A DNA stretch of 43,083 nt from Prorocentrum cordatum (GCA_963575745.1 CAUYUJ010019921.1:125001-168083), one strand, 5' to 3'. Counted from the first letter of the stretch, positions 1 through 10,117 are shown. The notes: generated by a model from the sequence alone, not told the origin. Program-made: numbers and translations.

Positions 1-192
1 ATCATCATAATCAGCATCATCATCATCGTCAACAACATCATCATCAGCATCATTTCGTTTCCCGCCTATTCCGCCTCTCCCTTGGGCCCTCATCACCAAC
101 CCGCCTCCTCCGCTTCATCCTTCTCCCCCTCCCCTGCATTCTCACTGCTCCTCATCATTATCCTCCCTCCTCCCTCCTTCCTCCTCTCTCCC
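1..192. other. ATC/CAT trinucleotide stretch then CT-rich DNA
   Basis: The first 55 bases are an imperfect ATC repeat. The remainder is pyrimidine-rich and leads into a TCC array. No gene is supported. Confidence 0.7.
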
Positions 193-400
193 TTATCCTC
201 CCTCCTCCTGCTCCTCCTGCTCCTGCTCCTCCTCCTCGTCCTCCTCCTCCTCCTCCTCCTCCTTCTCCTCCTCCTCCTGCTCCTCTCCTCCTCCTCCTGC
301 TCCTCCTGCTCCTCCTCCTCCTCCTCCTCCTCCTCCTCCTCCTCCTCCCTCCTCCTCCTCCTCCTCCTCTTCCTCCTCCTCCTCCTCCTCCTCCTCCCCT
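193..400. repeat. (TCC)n microsatellite
   Basis: Imperfect CTC/TCC trinucleotide array. Every frame is open and gives poly-Leu, poly-Ser or, on the other strand, poly-Glu/Arg, so the long ORFs here are artefacts. The introns of the gene at 37.8-41.1 kb have the same composition, so this could be a decayed plus-strand intron (inference). Confidence 0.9.
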
Positions 401-658
401 TCCGCTTCCGAGACGAGGGGGGGGGGGGGGGGCGAACGAGGGGAACCTGGAGGCCGAGGCTGAAGCCTGGCCTCGGGGCGCCGTGCCTCAAAAACAAAGG
501 AGCGCCTGCCCCGTGCCGGGCCCTGGGAACCTCTCGCGGGAGGCACGCTGCCCGAGAGAGACCCTGCGCGCGCGTCGGGAGGAAGGCCCGACACCACCCT
601 TACAGAGCAGCGACCCCGTCCCGCACGCGAGAGCACGGGGTCCCGCCCGGACCCTTCC
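401..658. other. GC-rich stretch without a recognisable gene
   Basis: Begins with a run of about 14 G (417-431) and continues as GC-rich sequence with short overlapping ORFs in several frames. None has a recognisable motif or splice context. Confidence 0.5.
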
Positions 659-811
659 TCGGCGGCGAGCCAAGGGGGGAAGTGGAGACCTCCTAAGATG
701 GGGTCCGAGGTGATGCAGGCAGCTTCTCAGAAGGCCGCAGGGCTTCTGAGAAGCCCCGCGGCCTTCTGAGAGGAACGTCTCCTTTTTCAGTTCCCCCCTC
801 GCTCGCCGCCG
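659..811. mobile_element. TIR element family J, copy 1
   Basis: The left end TCGGCGGCGAGC followed by a G run mirrors the right end (C run, then GCTCGCCGCCGA). Inside are three palindromes of the CTTCTGAGAAG type near 722-772. Copy 2 at 2317-2523 has the same ends and the same internal palindromes. It has no coding capacity, so it is read as a miniature non-autonomous element. Confidence 0.6.
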
Positions 812-1740
812 ACCTCCTGCTCGTGACCCGAATCACGCCCCGAGGCCCCCGACTCCGACGAGAACTGGGAGCTCTGGCCGTGACTCGTTCCACGACGCCG
901 GCCGCTGCGCCCCGCGACCTCGCACGCCTGCGAGGCGGCCGCGGCAGCAGGACGAGCCGCGGCAGCGGCGGCGGCGGCGGGAAGGCGACGGGGAAACCCA
1001 GGAGCAGAGGCAGGAGCGGCAGGTCTGGCGGCGGGAGCAGCGCGGAGTCCAGCGAAGGGCCCCCTCCCCGCGGGCGGGGCACGGACCGCCCGAGTCGGCA
1101 GACGCCTCGTCGCCCGTGACTCGCCGCCCAGCCGAGACGGCCTAGCTCGCAGGGGGGCCGAGCACAAACTCCGATCCACACCCTGCCAAGCCGACTCGCA
1201 TGCGCGACCAGGCTACAGTCGGACCCCGGACGGGCGAGCATCCTTCAAGAAGATGAGACCCTCCATCGGCCAACACACACAAGCACGGAGCTGCCAAGGG
1301 TACCCTCCCCAAGATGCACAGCATCCGACAAACACGAATAACAGTAGGGTACCCCTTAGAGGGCATTGGAAACGACAGAGCCGGTGTTGCTGGCTCCGTT
1401 TTGCAAGTTTGTCTGCCGGTTCCGTCGCCGTTGTTTTGCCGGTTCCGTCGCCGTTCCTTGTTTTCTGATTCCAGTTCCGGCTCCTATCCTGGAGCCGTCT
1501 TTGTTGCCGTTTCCGGTTGCCGCGTTTGAACCGTTTCCACTGTCAAGAGATACCTTTTTCGAAAACAGGGCACAAACGGCCCTTCCAGGGCCTATTGAGG
1601 AGTACCCTCCTCGAACCGACCTCGATCTTAGAGCCGGGCCCCGCATCGAGGAGGGGGTGGCGGAGGGGGCGGCGACTGGCAGCGGCGGGCGGCGGGAGGA
1701 GGGGCAGGAGGAGAGGCAGCAGAGCAACAAAGAGGGCGGG
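812..1740. other. GC-rich region, no gene supported
   Basis: Short overlapping ORFs only. A 19-base phrase beginning TGCCGGTTCCG occurs twice, at 1414-1432 and 1437-1455. Nothing else could be identified. Confidence 0.5.
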
Positions 1741-1751
1741 GGGAGAGGGCG

Positions 1752-1779
1752 AGAACGGAGACGACGAGGACGACGAGGA

Positions 1780-1812
<33 letters not shown>

Positions 1813-1870
1813 GCAGGGCCGCGAGGGCAACGAAGGGCGAGAGCGGAGACGGCGAGGACCACGAGGAAGA
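1752..1870. repeat. (GAC/GAG)n trinucleotide repeat
   Basis: Array of GACGAG/GACGAC units. It translates as Asp/Glu or Arg runs, depending on frame. The same type recurs at 2090-2222. Confidence 0.85.
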
Positions 1871-1891
1871 CGAGGATGCAGGGGTCGGCGG

Positions 1892-2060
1892 CGCGCAGAG
1901 GGGGGTAGGGGGGGAGGGGGGAAGGCCTCTCGGGAGGAGAAGGGATGCTGCTTCTTAGGAGGCCCGGGCTCCTAAATGTACAGACGAGGCCGCGCCTTCG
2001 AGGAGGCAGCCCGCCCTCTAAGAAGCCTTCCCCCCCCTCCCCCCGCCACCCTCTGCGCGT
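1892..2060. mobile_element. TIR element family K, copy 1
   Basis: Starts with GCGCAGAGGGGGG and ends with the mirror ...CCCTCTGCGC. Internal phrases (GCTTCTTAGGAGG, then CTCTAAGAAGCC) are shared with copy 2 at 26719-26880, about 25 kb away. Non-coding. Confidence 0.6.
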
Positions 2061-2089
2061 GGCCACACCAGGGGGGGGGGAGGGCGCCA

Positions 2090-2222
2090 ACGGAGACGAC
2101 GAGGACGACGAGGACGACGAGGAAGACGAGGGGAAAACGGCGAGGACGACGACGAACGACGACGAGGAAGACGAGGAAGACGAGGACGACGACGAAGACG
2201 AGGAAGACGAGGAGAAAACGGC
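2090..2222. repeat. (GAC/GAG)n trinucleotide repeat
   Basis: Degenerate GACGAGGAC array giving acidic poly-Asp/Glu in one frame. No start, end or splice evidence for a gene. Confidence 0.85.
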
Positions 2223-2316
2223 GAACAATCGGGCGCGGCCTCACCGGCCCCTACCGTGACCAGCACCTCCAAAGAGGTCATCCTCGCCATCCGAGCTTCC
2301 CTCCGGCCGCACACAT

Positions 2317-2523
2317 TCGGCGGCGAGCAGGGGGGGAAGTGCGAAGGGGCGGGCCTTCTCAGAAGTCTCGGAAGTCCCATGGCCTTCTGAGAAGTGTTCT
2401 AATCCTGCCCCGAAGACAGGAAAGAAAAGAAACCTCTCAGGAGGTGCGAGGGCTTCCGAGAAGTCCCGCCGCCTTCCGAGAAGGCCTTCTCGCATTCTCA
2501 CCTCCACCCCTCGCTCGCCGCCA
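2317..2523. mobile_element. TIR element family J, copy 2
   Basis: Same inverted ends as 659-811 (TCGGCGGCGAGC at left, GCTCGCCGCC at right). Several CTTCTCAGAAG and CTTCCGAGAAG palindromes lie inside. Confidence 0.6.
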
Positions 2524-2584
2524 CTGCATACGTCTCGGGGTGCGTCGAGGTGGACGTCACAGAAGGGGATGGCAGGCCAGGGTC

Positions 2585-2740
2585 AGGTCGGGCCTGTCCC
2601 CCCACAGGCGGATTCTGGGCAAAAGTAATCAAAAACTGAACACCCCCAGAATACTCAAAAACGATCACGAGATCGTCCCCAGGCAATTTGATCAAACTAA
2701 TTTTGAACAGTCCCCCTGTAGAGGGAACGGCCCGACGTAA
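2585..2740. mobile_element. TIR element family A, copy 1
   Basis: Left end GGTCGGGC-TGTCCCCC-ACAGGCGG. The right end reads as its imperfect inverse (CCCCTGTAGAGGG then GGCCCGACG). The AT-richer interior contains ATCGTCCCCAG, also seen in other copies. Family A also occurs at 3652, 7390, 7822 and 11911, with fragments at 8386, 26109 and 27127. Confidence 0.7.
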
Positions 2741-2744
2741 GGCC

Positions 2745-3480
2745 AGGGGGCGGTGAGGCCGCCCCCGAAGCAGGGGCACCGCCGGCCACCAGCTCGCGCA
2801 CGCGGACCTGCAGGGAGCCCGCGGGCCCGCCGCCGGGCACCTCCGCGAGGGGCACCTCGAGCTCCGCCCCGCCCGCGGAGAGGTGCGCCCGCACCAGCAC
2901 GAGGACGCCCCTGCACGTGGGCGCCTGCTCCTCGCGAGGCGCGGGGCCTCCCAAGGACGGGGGCCCGAGCAGACGGGGTCGCAGGATCGCGCCGCACCGC
3001 CGAGGCCTCGGCGGCGTCGGCGGTGCGTCGGCGGCGCCGGCATGGGGGAAGTCGGGCTCGATCCTTCGAGCCCCATCTGCTTCGACCCCGCCTGGGAGGC
3101 CCAGATCCAGAACAGGGCGGCAGGGCTAGAGTGGGGCATGGGCGTGGGCGTGGGTGTGGGCGTGGGCGTGGGCGTGGGCGGTGTGGGCGTGGGCGTGGGC
3201 GTTGGCGCAGGCGTGGGGTGTGGGAGTGGGCAGCCGGCCGACCCCAGAAGGCAGGGGGCGTCTTGGGAGGCAGCGGGCTGGGCCCTGTCGCCTCCAAGCC
3301 GTGCGCCCCCGAGCCGGGGCGGCCGTCAAGGATCTCGAACTCCACTACGTCCCCCTCCTCGGCGCCGGGGACCTTCTGCTGGAAAGCCCACACGAGGTCC
3401 GCGCAAGCGCCGACCTCAACCGCTGGCGGCGTCTGGAACTTGGCATCCGGGTTCCTGCCCCGGACCCAGAACCTTCGAGT
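2745..3480 (-). pseudogene. Possible minus-strand gene fragment of unknown function
   Basis: Two minus-strand stretches look protein-like. One (about 3290-3480) ends with a VVEFEILDGRPGSGAHGL-type segment, which weakly recalls the last strands of a cold-shock domain. The other (about 2745-2954) has alternating hydrophobic residues (GVLVLVRAHL, SLQVRVREL). Between them lies the GGCGTG hexamer array, and the frames do not connect without splicing or repair. The flanks are family A elements. It could be exons of a real gene or a decayed copy. The cold-shock resemblance is a guess. Confidence 0.3.
3134..3240. repeat. (GGCGTG)n hexanucleotide array
   Basis: About a dozen imperfect GGCGTG/GGGTGT units. 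Confidence 0.9.
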
Positions 3481-3651
3481 AGGAGGTCGACTACAGGATT
3501 GAGCCACCCCAAACTTGATTCGCTCGTTGAGTCCATGACATATGTGTAGAAGGTTCGGAGATCTACGAACAGTCCACGCACGATTCCACGAAAAAAACAA
3601 AAACCAAAAAAAAAAAAAAAAACTTGTCTGGGCCAAACCAATGCTGCAGTT

Positions 3652-3806
3652 AGGTCGGGCATGTCCCCCTACAGGCGGATTTGGGGCGAACCATGAAAAT
3701 GGACAGAGCATATTCAAAAACATGCTCAATGATACCTCAGACCTCGTCCCCGGACCATGCTTTGGCTGTGTTCGATTCTTCCCCCCGCAGAGGGACAGGC
3801 CCGACT
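3652..3806. mobile_element. TIR element family A, copy 2
   Basis: Left end GGTCGGGCATGTCCCCCTAC and right end CAGAGGGACAGGCCCGACT are inverted relatives. The base pair before the left end is TA. Just upstream, at 3606-3622, is a long A run. Confidence 0.75.
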
Positions 3807-4300
3807 CCCTGCTGCAGCCGATCCCCTGCTCGAGACCTGCACGTGGCCGGGGCGCCGCCCCCCCGGCCCCGCGCGCGCACCACCGTGAGGGCCAGCGGCA
3901 CGCCGCGCTGCACCACCTGCGCGCGCAGGGCCGCGGCGGCGCGGCGGGCGCTGAGGGCGCCCGCGGCCGGGCCACGCGGCCCGCTCTGCGGCACCGAGGG
4001 CAGCGGCTCCTGGAGGGGGAGGGGCCCGGAAGCGAATCGAAACGAGGGCCTCCCTCCTCCTCCTCCTCCTCCTCCTCCGCCGCCTCTTCGTCTCCCTCTG
4101 CTTCTTCTTATTATGTTTTTTAGTATTCGTCTTCATCTCAATCGTACGATTATCAATGTGAATATTAATACGATTAGTATGAGTATTGTTATTCGCATTC
4201 GCATTCGTATTCAGATTCGTTGTCAGAGTGAGGGAGCCAGACGGTCATTCATTGTCCCAGGGCGCGTGGCTGAATCAGAAATTCGTGGTGAGAATTCTGC
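3807..4300. other. GC-rich patch then CT- and AT-rich DNA, no gene
   Basis: 3810-4020 is very GC-rich, with a minus-strand open frame of unclear meaning. 4055-4090 is a short TCC array. 4100-4220 is AT-rich with CGATTAT/GTATT-like repeats. No gene supported. Confidence 0.45.
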
Positions 4301-5155
4301 TTGTTGCGTTGTTGTTGTTTGTTGGTGTTGTTGTTGCTGTTCCTGCTGTTGTTGTTTGTGGTGGCGGTGGTGTTGTTATTGTTGCTGTTGCTGTTGTTGT
4401 TGCTGGTCTTGCTGCCTGTTGCTGTTGCTGTTGCTGTTGTTGTTGCTGGTTTTGCTGTTGTTGTTGCTGTTGCTGCTGCTGTTGTTGTCGTCGTCGCCGT
4501 CGTCGTCAATGTTGTTGTTGCTGGTGTTGTTATTTGTTGATTAATGTCGTCGTCCCACCCGCGACCCATCCCGCGACCCACCCCGCGACCCACCCCGCGA
4601 CCCACCCCGCGACCCAACCCGCGACCCAACCCGCGACCCACCCGCGACCCACCCGCGACCCAACCGCGACCCAACCGCGACCCAACCGCGACCCATCCCG
4701 CAACCGATCCGCGACCCATCCGCAACCCACCCCGCGACCCACCCGCGACCCACCCCGCGACCCACCCTCAAGGGAGGAAAAACCACCCGGACCCGACAAC
4801 TGACGTTTACTAAACGGCCCGGGGCGTTGACTAAACAGCCATGCCCTGTTCGATTCATTCCTTGAGTGCGTTTACTAAACGGCTTCGCTTGTCGGGGTGA
4901 TTATTATGGGGTGGACATTCTGCCCTCTACACCCGCGACCCACCCGCGATCCAATAACGACCCACCCGCGACCCATTTGCGACCCTCCCGCGACCTACCC
5001 ACATTGGTTTAACGAAAAAAAAGCGCCTGCGGTAGGCTCGCTGTATAATGTGTGAAACTGTTGCGCCTGCGGCGGGATTCTCCAGAGTCTCGCAAACTGC
5101 CGACGTCCCCACCACCCCCTCACTCGTATCCGCATCTGCTGGGTGCTACGTATTA
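4300..5155. repeat. Compound module F, copy 1: (TTG)n, GC minisatellite, conserved tail
   Basis: Order: a TTG/GTTGCT array (4300-4545); an 11-12-bp minisatellite of consensus CCGCGACCCAC (4554-4770, remnant 4931-5000); then a non-repetitive tail (about 5010-5155) with two GCGCCTGCGG phrases. A (TCC)n array follows. The whole order recurs at 13885-14412, so the module was copied as a unit. A transition zone at 4771-4930 contains TTTACTAAACGGC twice. Confidence 0.75.
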
Positions 5156-5204
5156 TGAGTAGCATTTATAAAAATAGGATTCACCATCTTCTGCTCATTA
5201 TTCG

Positions 5205-5690
5205 TATTATCCTCCTCCTCCTCCACCATCACCACCTCAACCTCCACCTCCTCCGCCTCCTCCTCCTCCTCCTCTTTCTCCAACTCCTCCTCCTCATTCT
5301 TCCCTCCCTCCCTCACTCCCTTCCTCCCTCCCTCCTCCCCCTCCCCCATCTCCCTCCCCCTCCTCCTCCTCCTCCTCCTCCTCCTCCTCCTCCTCCTCCT
5401 TCTACTCCTCCTCCTCCTGCTCCTCCTCCTCCTCCTCCTCCTCCTCCTCCTCCTCCTCCTTCCTCCTCCTCCCCTCCTCCTCCTCCTCCTCCTCCTCCTC
5501 CTCCTATTCGTCCTCCTCCTCAGTTGCATTGTACTCCTCGTCCTCCTCCTCCTCCTCCTCCTCCTCCTCCTCCTCCTCCTCTCCTCCTCCGCCTCCTCCT
5601 CCTCCTGCTCCTCCTCCTCCTCCTCCTCCTCCTCCTCCTCCTCCTCCTCCTCCTCCTCCTTATCATCATCGCCATCCTCCTCCTGGTCCT
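5205..5690. repeat. (TCC)n microsatellite
   Basis: Nearly 500 bp of TCC/CTC units, interrupted at 5520-5540 by a short non-repeat phrase. The poly-Pro/Leu frames are not treated as genes. Confidence 0.9.
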
Positions 5691-5842
5691 CCTCCTCCTC
5701 CACAGCTACACCACATGAATACTACTGTCTTGTCTCCCCTTATGGTGTCCGGGAAATGTCCGATGCCCCTCCACGCACTGGCTGTTTACACACAAGATTC
5801 CCTGGAGTTGGGTTTTCGCTCGGGTTGATTTCCAACGCTGGC

Positions 5843-6510
5843 CTCATACCGTTCATTCCGAATCGTGTTCCCGCTGCCAGCGTTGGCCTCGTGTCCGCGC
5901 TTCCACTCGTTCCGAATCGTGCTCCCGCTGCGTCGCTAGCGTCACTATTTCCAGCGCCATGCCACGGCATGGTTTTCGGTCCATCCAAATGGGCACCAAA
6001 ATATTGAAAATGCCTCCCGCCCCCCACCCCCCCAAAAAAAAACACCGGAAGTGATTCCACAGTCGGTCTTGATTCGTTGATTTCTGGAGCCGCAGAAGCT
6101 GTCGCCGGCCACGCCATGCTATGTCAGGCTTCGCGTCCTCATGTCCGCGTGCCCGCGCTTTGGCTGTTTGAAAAAATGCTCGTCGCGCTGCAGCGTTAGC
6201 CTCATGTTCTGGCTACTGCTCGTTCCGAATCGTGCTTCCGCTGCAACGCTGGCCTCATTTCCGCGCTTCCGCTCGTCATGATTCGTGCTCACACTTCAGC
6301 GCTGGCGTCATTATTCCCAGTGCCATGCCACGGCATAGTTTTCGGTCCTTCTAAATCGGCCCCGTTCTCCAAAATCTAAAACGTGGCCTCCCGAAAAAAA
6401 ACATCGGAATACACATGCGGTGACGACTCGTTCATCTGGGGCCGCAGAAGCCCCCCCACTCTTTGGGGCATCGCCACGTCATGCTATGTCTTACTACGCA
6501 TTGCTATTCG
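5843..6510. repeat. Degenerate tandem duplication of about 340 bp (G)
   Basis: Two units (about 5843-6130 and 6195-6510) share, in order: TCCGAATCGTGCT.CCGCTGC, CGCTTCCGCTCGT-like phrases, GTGCCATGCCACGGCAT, TTTTCGGTCC, an A run, GGGCCGCAGAAGC-like and CATGCTATGTC phrases. The first phrase repeats within each unit as well. No coding function recognised. Confidence 0.65.
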
Positions 6511-6906
6511 GCACCATGCTGTGCCAAGTAATGCTACGCCCTGTTGCGACATCCGATTGTGCGAATAGAATGGAGATCTACGCCATGGCAAGGGATGGGA
6601 GAGAGGGGCAGGACGTCAGATATGACGCAAGAGCACCTAGCTTGTCCTCATCCCCTTCCCCTCCCCCTCTCCCTCCTCCTCGGCGATCGAAGCGAAACGG
6701 ACCAGCGAAAAAGTCGGCGGCCGAGTCGAGAGAGAGAGAGGTCACATCGGCGGACATCGGCAGGCCAATTGGGCCTCCGTCAAGGGAGCGACATCCGAAC
6801 CGGCATCGGAGTCGATCTGAGAAACCTTCGCGCTGTCTGAGAGGCTGAGACAACTCCTCAGAAAGCCGGGGAACTTCCAAACCTTCGAGAGAACGCGTTA
6901 ACCCCT
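6511..6906. other. No gene recognised
   Basis: Mixed-composition DNA with short ORFs. It contains a CCTCCCCTCT tract near 6650-6680 and AGAGAGAGAG near 6730. Nothing further supported. Confidence 0.4.
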
Positions 6907-6968
6907 CCCCCTGGTTCTGATCGGAACGCGTTCAGAGACGAGAACGCGTTTCGATCAGAACCAGGGGG
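6907..6968. repeat. Near-perfect hairpin, 26-bp arms
   Basis: Arms 6907-6932 and 6943-6968 pair with one mismatch around a 10-base loop. They contain the sequence AACGCGTT and the phrase CTGGTTCTGATC. A further partial AACGCGTT copy lies just upstream at 6893-6900. The lack of divergence suggests a young foldback. Confidence 0.85.
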
Positions 6969-7389
6969 ACCCCCCTCCCCCCTACCCCCCCCCGTCCCCC
7001 CCCCTCCCAAGGGGGGGGTCCCTCCCCCCCCTGGGAAAGGAGTAAGGATTATATCTCCCCCAATATTTTCTCTTCCGGCTTCTCGGGGAAGGGAGGGGTT
7101 CGAACGCCCCCCCTCACCCCTCGGTGCCGGTGCTGGCGCCTGCGCTGGCGGCGGCTGGCAGCACCAACGGCAAAACACAGCGACGATGACAAGAGAGAGC
7201 CCAGAGGCCGCAGCGGGAAAATACAAATCGCAAAATTGAGCGGCGCGCGGAGCGCGCCAGGGGCGTCGCGGGAGGCGCCGCCAGGGGGGCCCAGCGCGGA
7301 TCTGCGAAATCCGCGCGGACCTCCGAAATTTATGTTTATGTCACTGTCCGTTCCCCGAATGATAACCCTCACCCCTCCCGCCTAATCCT
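6969..7389. other. C/G homopolymer-rich DNA and a fragment of element I
   Basis: 6970-7045 is a mix of C and G runs. 7320-7365 (ACCTCCGAAATTTATGTTTA and onward) matches the right end of TIR element I at 9744-9892, preceded by a GCGCGGATCT-type GC-rich phrase. No gene. Confidence 0.5.
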
Positions 7390-7588
7390 ACGTCGGGCTT
7401 GTCCCCCTGCAGAACAAATTATAATACCCTATTACAAATACAAAACAAATTATAATAATATTAATAATAATAATAAAAAATAATAATAAGAAGAAGAAGA
7501 AGCAGAAGAAGAAGAAACAGAAAAAATGTCCCCGTGCGATCTTTGAAAATTATTGAATAGTCCCCCTGTAGAGGGACAGGCCCGACTT
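7390..7588. mobile_element. TIR element family A, copy 3
   Basis: TA-flanked. Left end CGTCGGGCTTGTCCCCCTGC; right end GTAGAGGGACAGGCCCGACT then TA. It is longer than its relatives because an AT-rich TAATAA/AAGAAG microsatellite (7430-7525) has expanded inside it. Confidence 0.75.
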
Positions 7589-7821
7589 AACCCTAATCCC
7601 CCCCCCCTCTGCACGTGGCCGCGCCCCGCCTCTTCGCCGCCGCCCGCCCCTTCCCCCCCTCCCCCCCCCATCACCCTCCCCTCCCCCCCCTCCCCCCCCT
7701 CCACCGCCTGCCTCCCTCTACTCCCCCCCCTCTCTCCCTCCCACCCCCCTCACCCCTCCCCGCCCCTCCCCCCTTTTCCCCCCATCCCTTCCCCCCCCTC
7801 CTTCCTCCCCCCCCTGATTGT
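7589..7821. repeat. C/T-rich low-complexity tract
   Basis: Dominated by CCCCCTCC-type runs between two family A copies. It opens with CTGCACGTGGCCGCG, a GC box that recurs with variation at 8571 and at the ends of family K. Confidence 0.8.
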
Positions 7822-7967
7822 AGGTCGGGCAGGTCCCCCTACAGGGGGTATTTGGGCGAAAAAAACATATTCAAAAAATGCCCCCCCCAACATGGGCAAA
7901 AATAGTCAAAAAAATCGTCCCAATACTATTTTTAACTATTTTTGTGTAGAGGGACAGGCCCGACTTA
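7822..7967. mobile_element. TIR element family A, copy 4
   Basis: TA-flanked on both sides. Left end GGTCGGGCAGGTCCCCCTAC; right end AGAGGGACAGGCCCGACT then TA. The interior carries AAAAATCGTCCC-like sequence shared with copies 1, 2 and 6. Confidence 0.8.
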
Positions 7968-8265
7968 ATCACTGCTCCCTATTAATAAACACCCCCTCCC
8001 CGAGGCGACTGGGAGCCAACAAGGGACAATGCGGGCACTCCCCCACCATCCCTAGTAAAAAACAATACGAAGCACACTCTGCCTCCAAATTCGGAGCATG
8101 CGCAGCCAACCCGATGCGACCTCACCCCACCATCCCTGTCAAAAAACAATACAGAGTACACTTGGCGGCGGCGGCGGCGGCTGCGGCGGCGGCGGCGGCG
8201 GCGGCGGGCGCGGCGGCGGCGGCGGCGGCAGCGGCGGCGGCGGCGGCGGCGGGCGGCGGCGGATT
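7968..8265. repeat. Short unassigned stretch, then (GCG)n array
   Basis: 7968-8160 contains two similar phrases around CCACCATCCCT.....AAAAAACAATAC (8042 and 8130), about 88 bases apart. 8161-8265 is an almost pure GCG array giving poly-Ala on the plus strand. Confidence 0.7.
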
Positions 8266-8385
8266 GGCCCCCAGTAGCTGCCCATCCAAAGACGACTGCT
8301 GAATATGCTGAGGCTCGGGCCAAACTCGGGTGCTACGTATGTGTTGGGAGGGCGGGTGGGAGTGAGCGAGACGGCTTGCGGGCGG

Positions 8386-8404
8386 GGAGGGACAGGCCCG
8401 ACTT
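8386..8404. mobile_element. Right-end remnant of TIR element family A
   Basis: GAGGGACAGGCCCGACTTA alone, without a left partner. Confidence 0.6.
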
Positions 8405-8414
8405 ACCTAAATGA

Positions 8415-8570
8415 ATCCCCCTCCTCCTCCCCTCCTCCTCCTCCTCCTCCTCCTCCTCCTCCTCATCCTCCTCCTCCTCCTCCTCCTCCTCCTCCCCTCC
8501 TCCCCTCCTCCTCCTCCTCCTCCTCCTCCTCCTCCTCCCCCTCCTCCCCCTCCTCCTCCTCCTCCTCCTC
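8415..8570. repeat. (TCC)n microsatellite
   Basis: CTC/TCC array, followed at 8571-8736 by a very GC-rich patch starting CTGCGCGTGGCAGCG, with no recognisable protein. Confidence 0.9.
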
Positions 8571-8736
8571 CTGCGCGTGGCAGCGCCCCGCCTCGTCGCC
8601 GCCGCCGGGCGCCGCGGCGGTGCCCGCCGCGCGGGCCGGCGGCGCGGCCCGCGGCGAGGCCGAGCCGCGCGGCGTGGCCTGGGCGAGGGGGAGGCGGCCC
8701 GGGCGGCCGTCGATCGGAAGGGTGGCCCTACACCCT

Positions 8737-8887
8737 GCGAAATGCTTAAGAAATCATGGGTTAAGAAATTCATAGTCTCAGAACTTGAACAAAAACCCAA
8801 GATTTCCATCAAAATCTTAGGATTTACATTGAAACGTTAAGAATAATCGAGACTCTGGCCGAAAACTTAGGTTTTCTTAAGCATCGC
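8737..8887. mobile_element. TIR element family N
   Basis: Left end GCGAAATGCTTAAGAAA is the near inverse of right end TTTTCTTAAGCATCGC. The 150-bp body is AT-richer than its surroundings and non-coding. It abuts element B copy 1 with a gap of only about 10 bases. Single copy here, so family status is inferred from structure. Confidence 0.5.
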
Positions 8888-8897
8888 CGAAGGTGCA

Positions 8898-9079
8898 TAC
8901 CGTCGAGGCGTTGACCTAAGGAACCCTAAATAAGGAACGAGGCCCCCATTTTCCATGAGTGGAGCTGCGACTTCGTAACTCGAAAACCTGAGGGACATCC
9001 AAGGCAAGCTGCGAAGCAAGGAAGGAACACGGAGCCCCTCCCCAACGAAAAGGGTTCCTTCTTCAGGGCCCCGGCTGTA
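8898..9079. mobile_element. TIR element family B, copy 1
   Basis: Left end TACCGTCGAGGCGTTGACC then AAGGAACCC; right end GGGTTCC....GGGCCCCGGCTGTA. It matches copies at 10911 and 11425 along the whole body (AAATAAGGAACGAGG, then GCAAGCTGCGAA, then CCCCTCCCCAACGAAAAGGG). Confidence 0.75.
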
Positions 9080-9212
9080 CACCACCACCGGCCCTGGACT
9101 GGCCCATCCTGGGCCCTGGACTGGTGTGCGGGCTCTCCCGGCCCAGGCCTGGAGGTCTATGCACCAGCCCAGTGCCCAGGACGGACCTGCCCAGGGCTGG
9201 TGGTGGTGCACC
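9078..9212. mobile_element. Inverted-repeat element family C, copy 1
   Basis: Ends are ACACCACCACCGGCCCTGG and its inverse CCAGGGCTGGTGGTGGTG. The interior repeats GGGCCCTGGACTGG. It starts inside the right terminus of element B copy 1. Confidence 0.5.
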
Positions 9213-9743
9213 GTTGGCCTCCCTCCCAGCATCGCATCGGTCGGGAGAGGCAGGTACAGCAGAAGAAAGAGCCACACCAACACAAAACTCGGAGGTCCGA
9301 GCGGATTTCTCGCATCCGCGCCGGGGCCCCCCGGCGGCGGTCTGGCGCCGCCCCTGGCGCGCTCCCGCGCCAGGGAGGGCGGTCTTCGTTGGAAAGATTC
9401 GTTGCTGATTTTTTTTGTCGGGGAGGAGGCAGGGGGAAAGCTGAGGGGACACGAATCGGACAGCAAACCCTCCCGGTCGCAGCGCCAGCAACACAGGGCA
9501 AGCGCATCGTGTGCCCTTTGGGGCGCTTCGTGGGGGCCTCCGGGGGGCCTCTTGGAGCCTCGTGGAGGCTTCCGAGGGGCCGTAGGGAGCCGACGGCTGG
9601 AAATGTGAGGCAGATGAAGAGGTATCAACAAACATTGATTAATCATGCGCTGGCCCAAAAGAGGCTGCAGGGAGGTCGTTGTCGGAAGGATGGCCCATCG
9701 CATCGGTCGGAAGAGGTAGGTAGAAGCACGAAGCATCCTGTAT
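9213..9743. other. No gene; segmental duplication related to element I
   Basis: CATCGCATCGGTCGG followed by AGAGG.AGGTA occurs at 9230 and 9697. CGGATTTCTCG.ATCCGCGC, found in element I, occurs at 9301. 9506-9600 has GGGGCCTC/GGAGGCTTC-type repeats resembling the inverse of 26400-26470. Nothing recognisable as a protein. Confidence 0.45.
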
Positions 9744-9892
9744 TAGGGAAACGAACAGTGTCATAAATATAATAACTCGGAGGTACACGCGGATTTCTCG
9801 GATCCGCGCTGGGCTCCCATGGCGGCGCCTCCGGCGCCGCCCCTGCGGCGACCTCTGAGTTATTATGTTTATGTCATTGTTTGTTCCCCTAT
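9744..9892. mobile_element. TIR element family I
   Basis: About 41 bases at the left (TAGGGAAACGAACAGTGTCA, on through AATAACTCGGAGGT) pair with the right end (ACCTCTGAGTTATTATGTTT, on through TTGTTCCCCTA). TA borders both ends. A 12-base direct repeat GAAGCATCCTGT flanks it at 9730-9741 and 9901-9912. The GC-rich core is non-coding. Confidence 0.75.
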
Positions 9893-9935
9893 AGAAACAA
9901 GAAGCATCCTGTGTACAAAGGTGTAGAAGTCGGGG

Positions 9936-10117
9936 TACTCCAGACTTCGTAATAAAGGGGGGGGTCTCATTTCGGGGGGGGTCTCTTCCAGACTATCTTG
10001 GAGGGCCTGGGGGGGTCTGGGGACGATGTTTTGGAGGGTTCTCCCAGGGGGGGGGGTCTAAAACTTCTCGTCTGGGAGGGTTGAGACCCCCTCCCTTTTA
10101 TTACGAAATCTGGAGTA
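9936..10117. mobile_element. TIR element family E, copy 1
   Basis: Left end TACTCCAGACTTCGTAATAA with a G run and TCTCA; right end TGAGACCCCCTCCC then TTTTATTACGAAATCTGG and AGTA. A truncated copy lies at 29657-29721. Confidence 0.75.

Noticed and set aside
82-696. Long ORFs of poly-Leu/Ser (and opposite-strand poly-Glu/Arg) here and at 5143-5718, 8305-8812, 13905-14609 and 37808-38824
   Set aside because: They are translations of TCC microsatellites, open in all frames. At 37.8-38.8 kb they demonstrably cross introns.
7822-7967. Small structured RNA gene
   Set aside because: The paired ends are shared with other family A copies and have TA borders, which fits a transposable element better.
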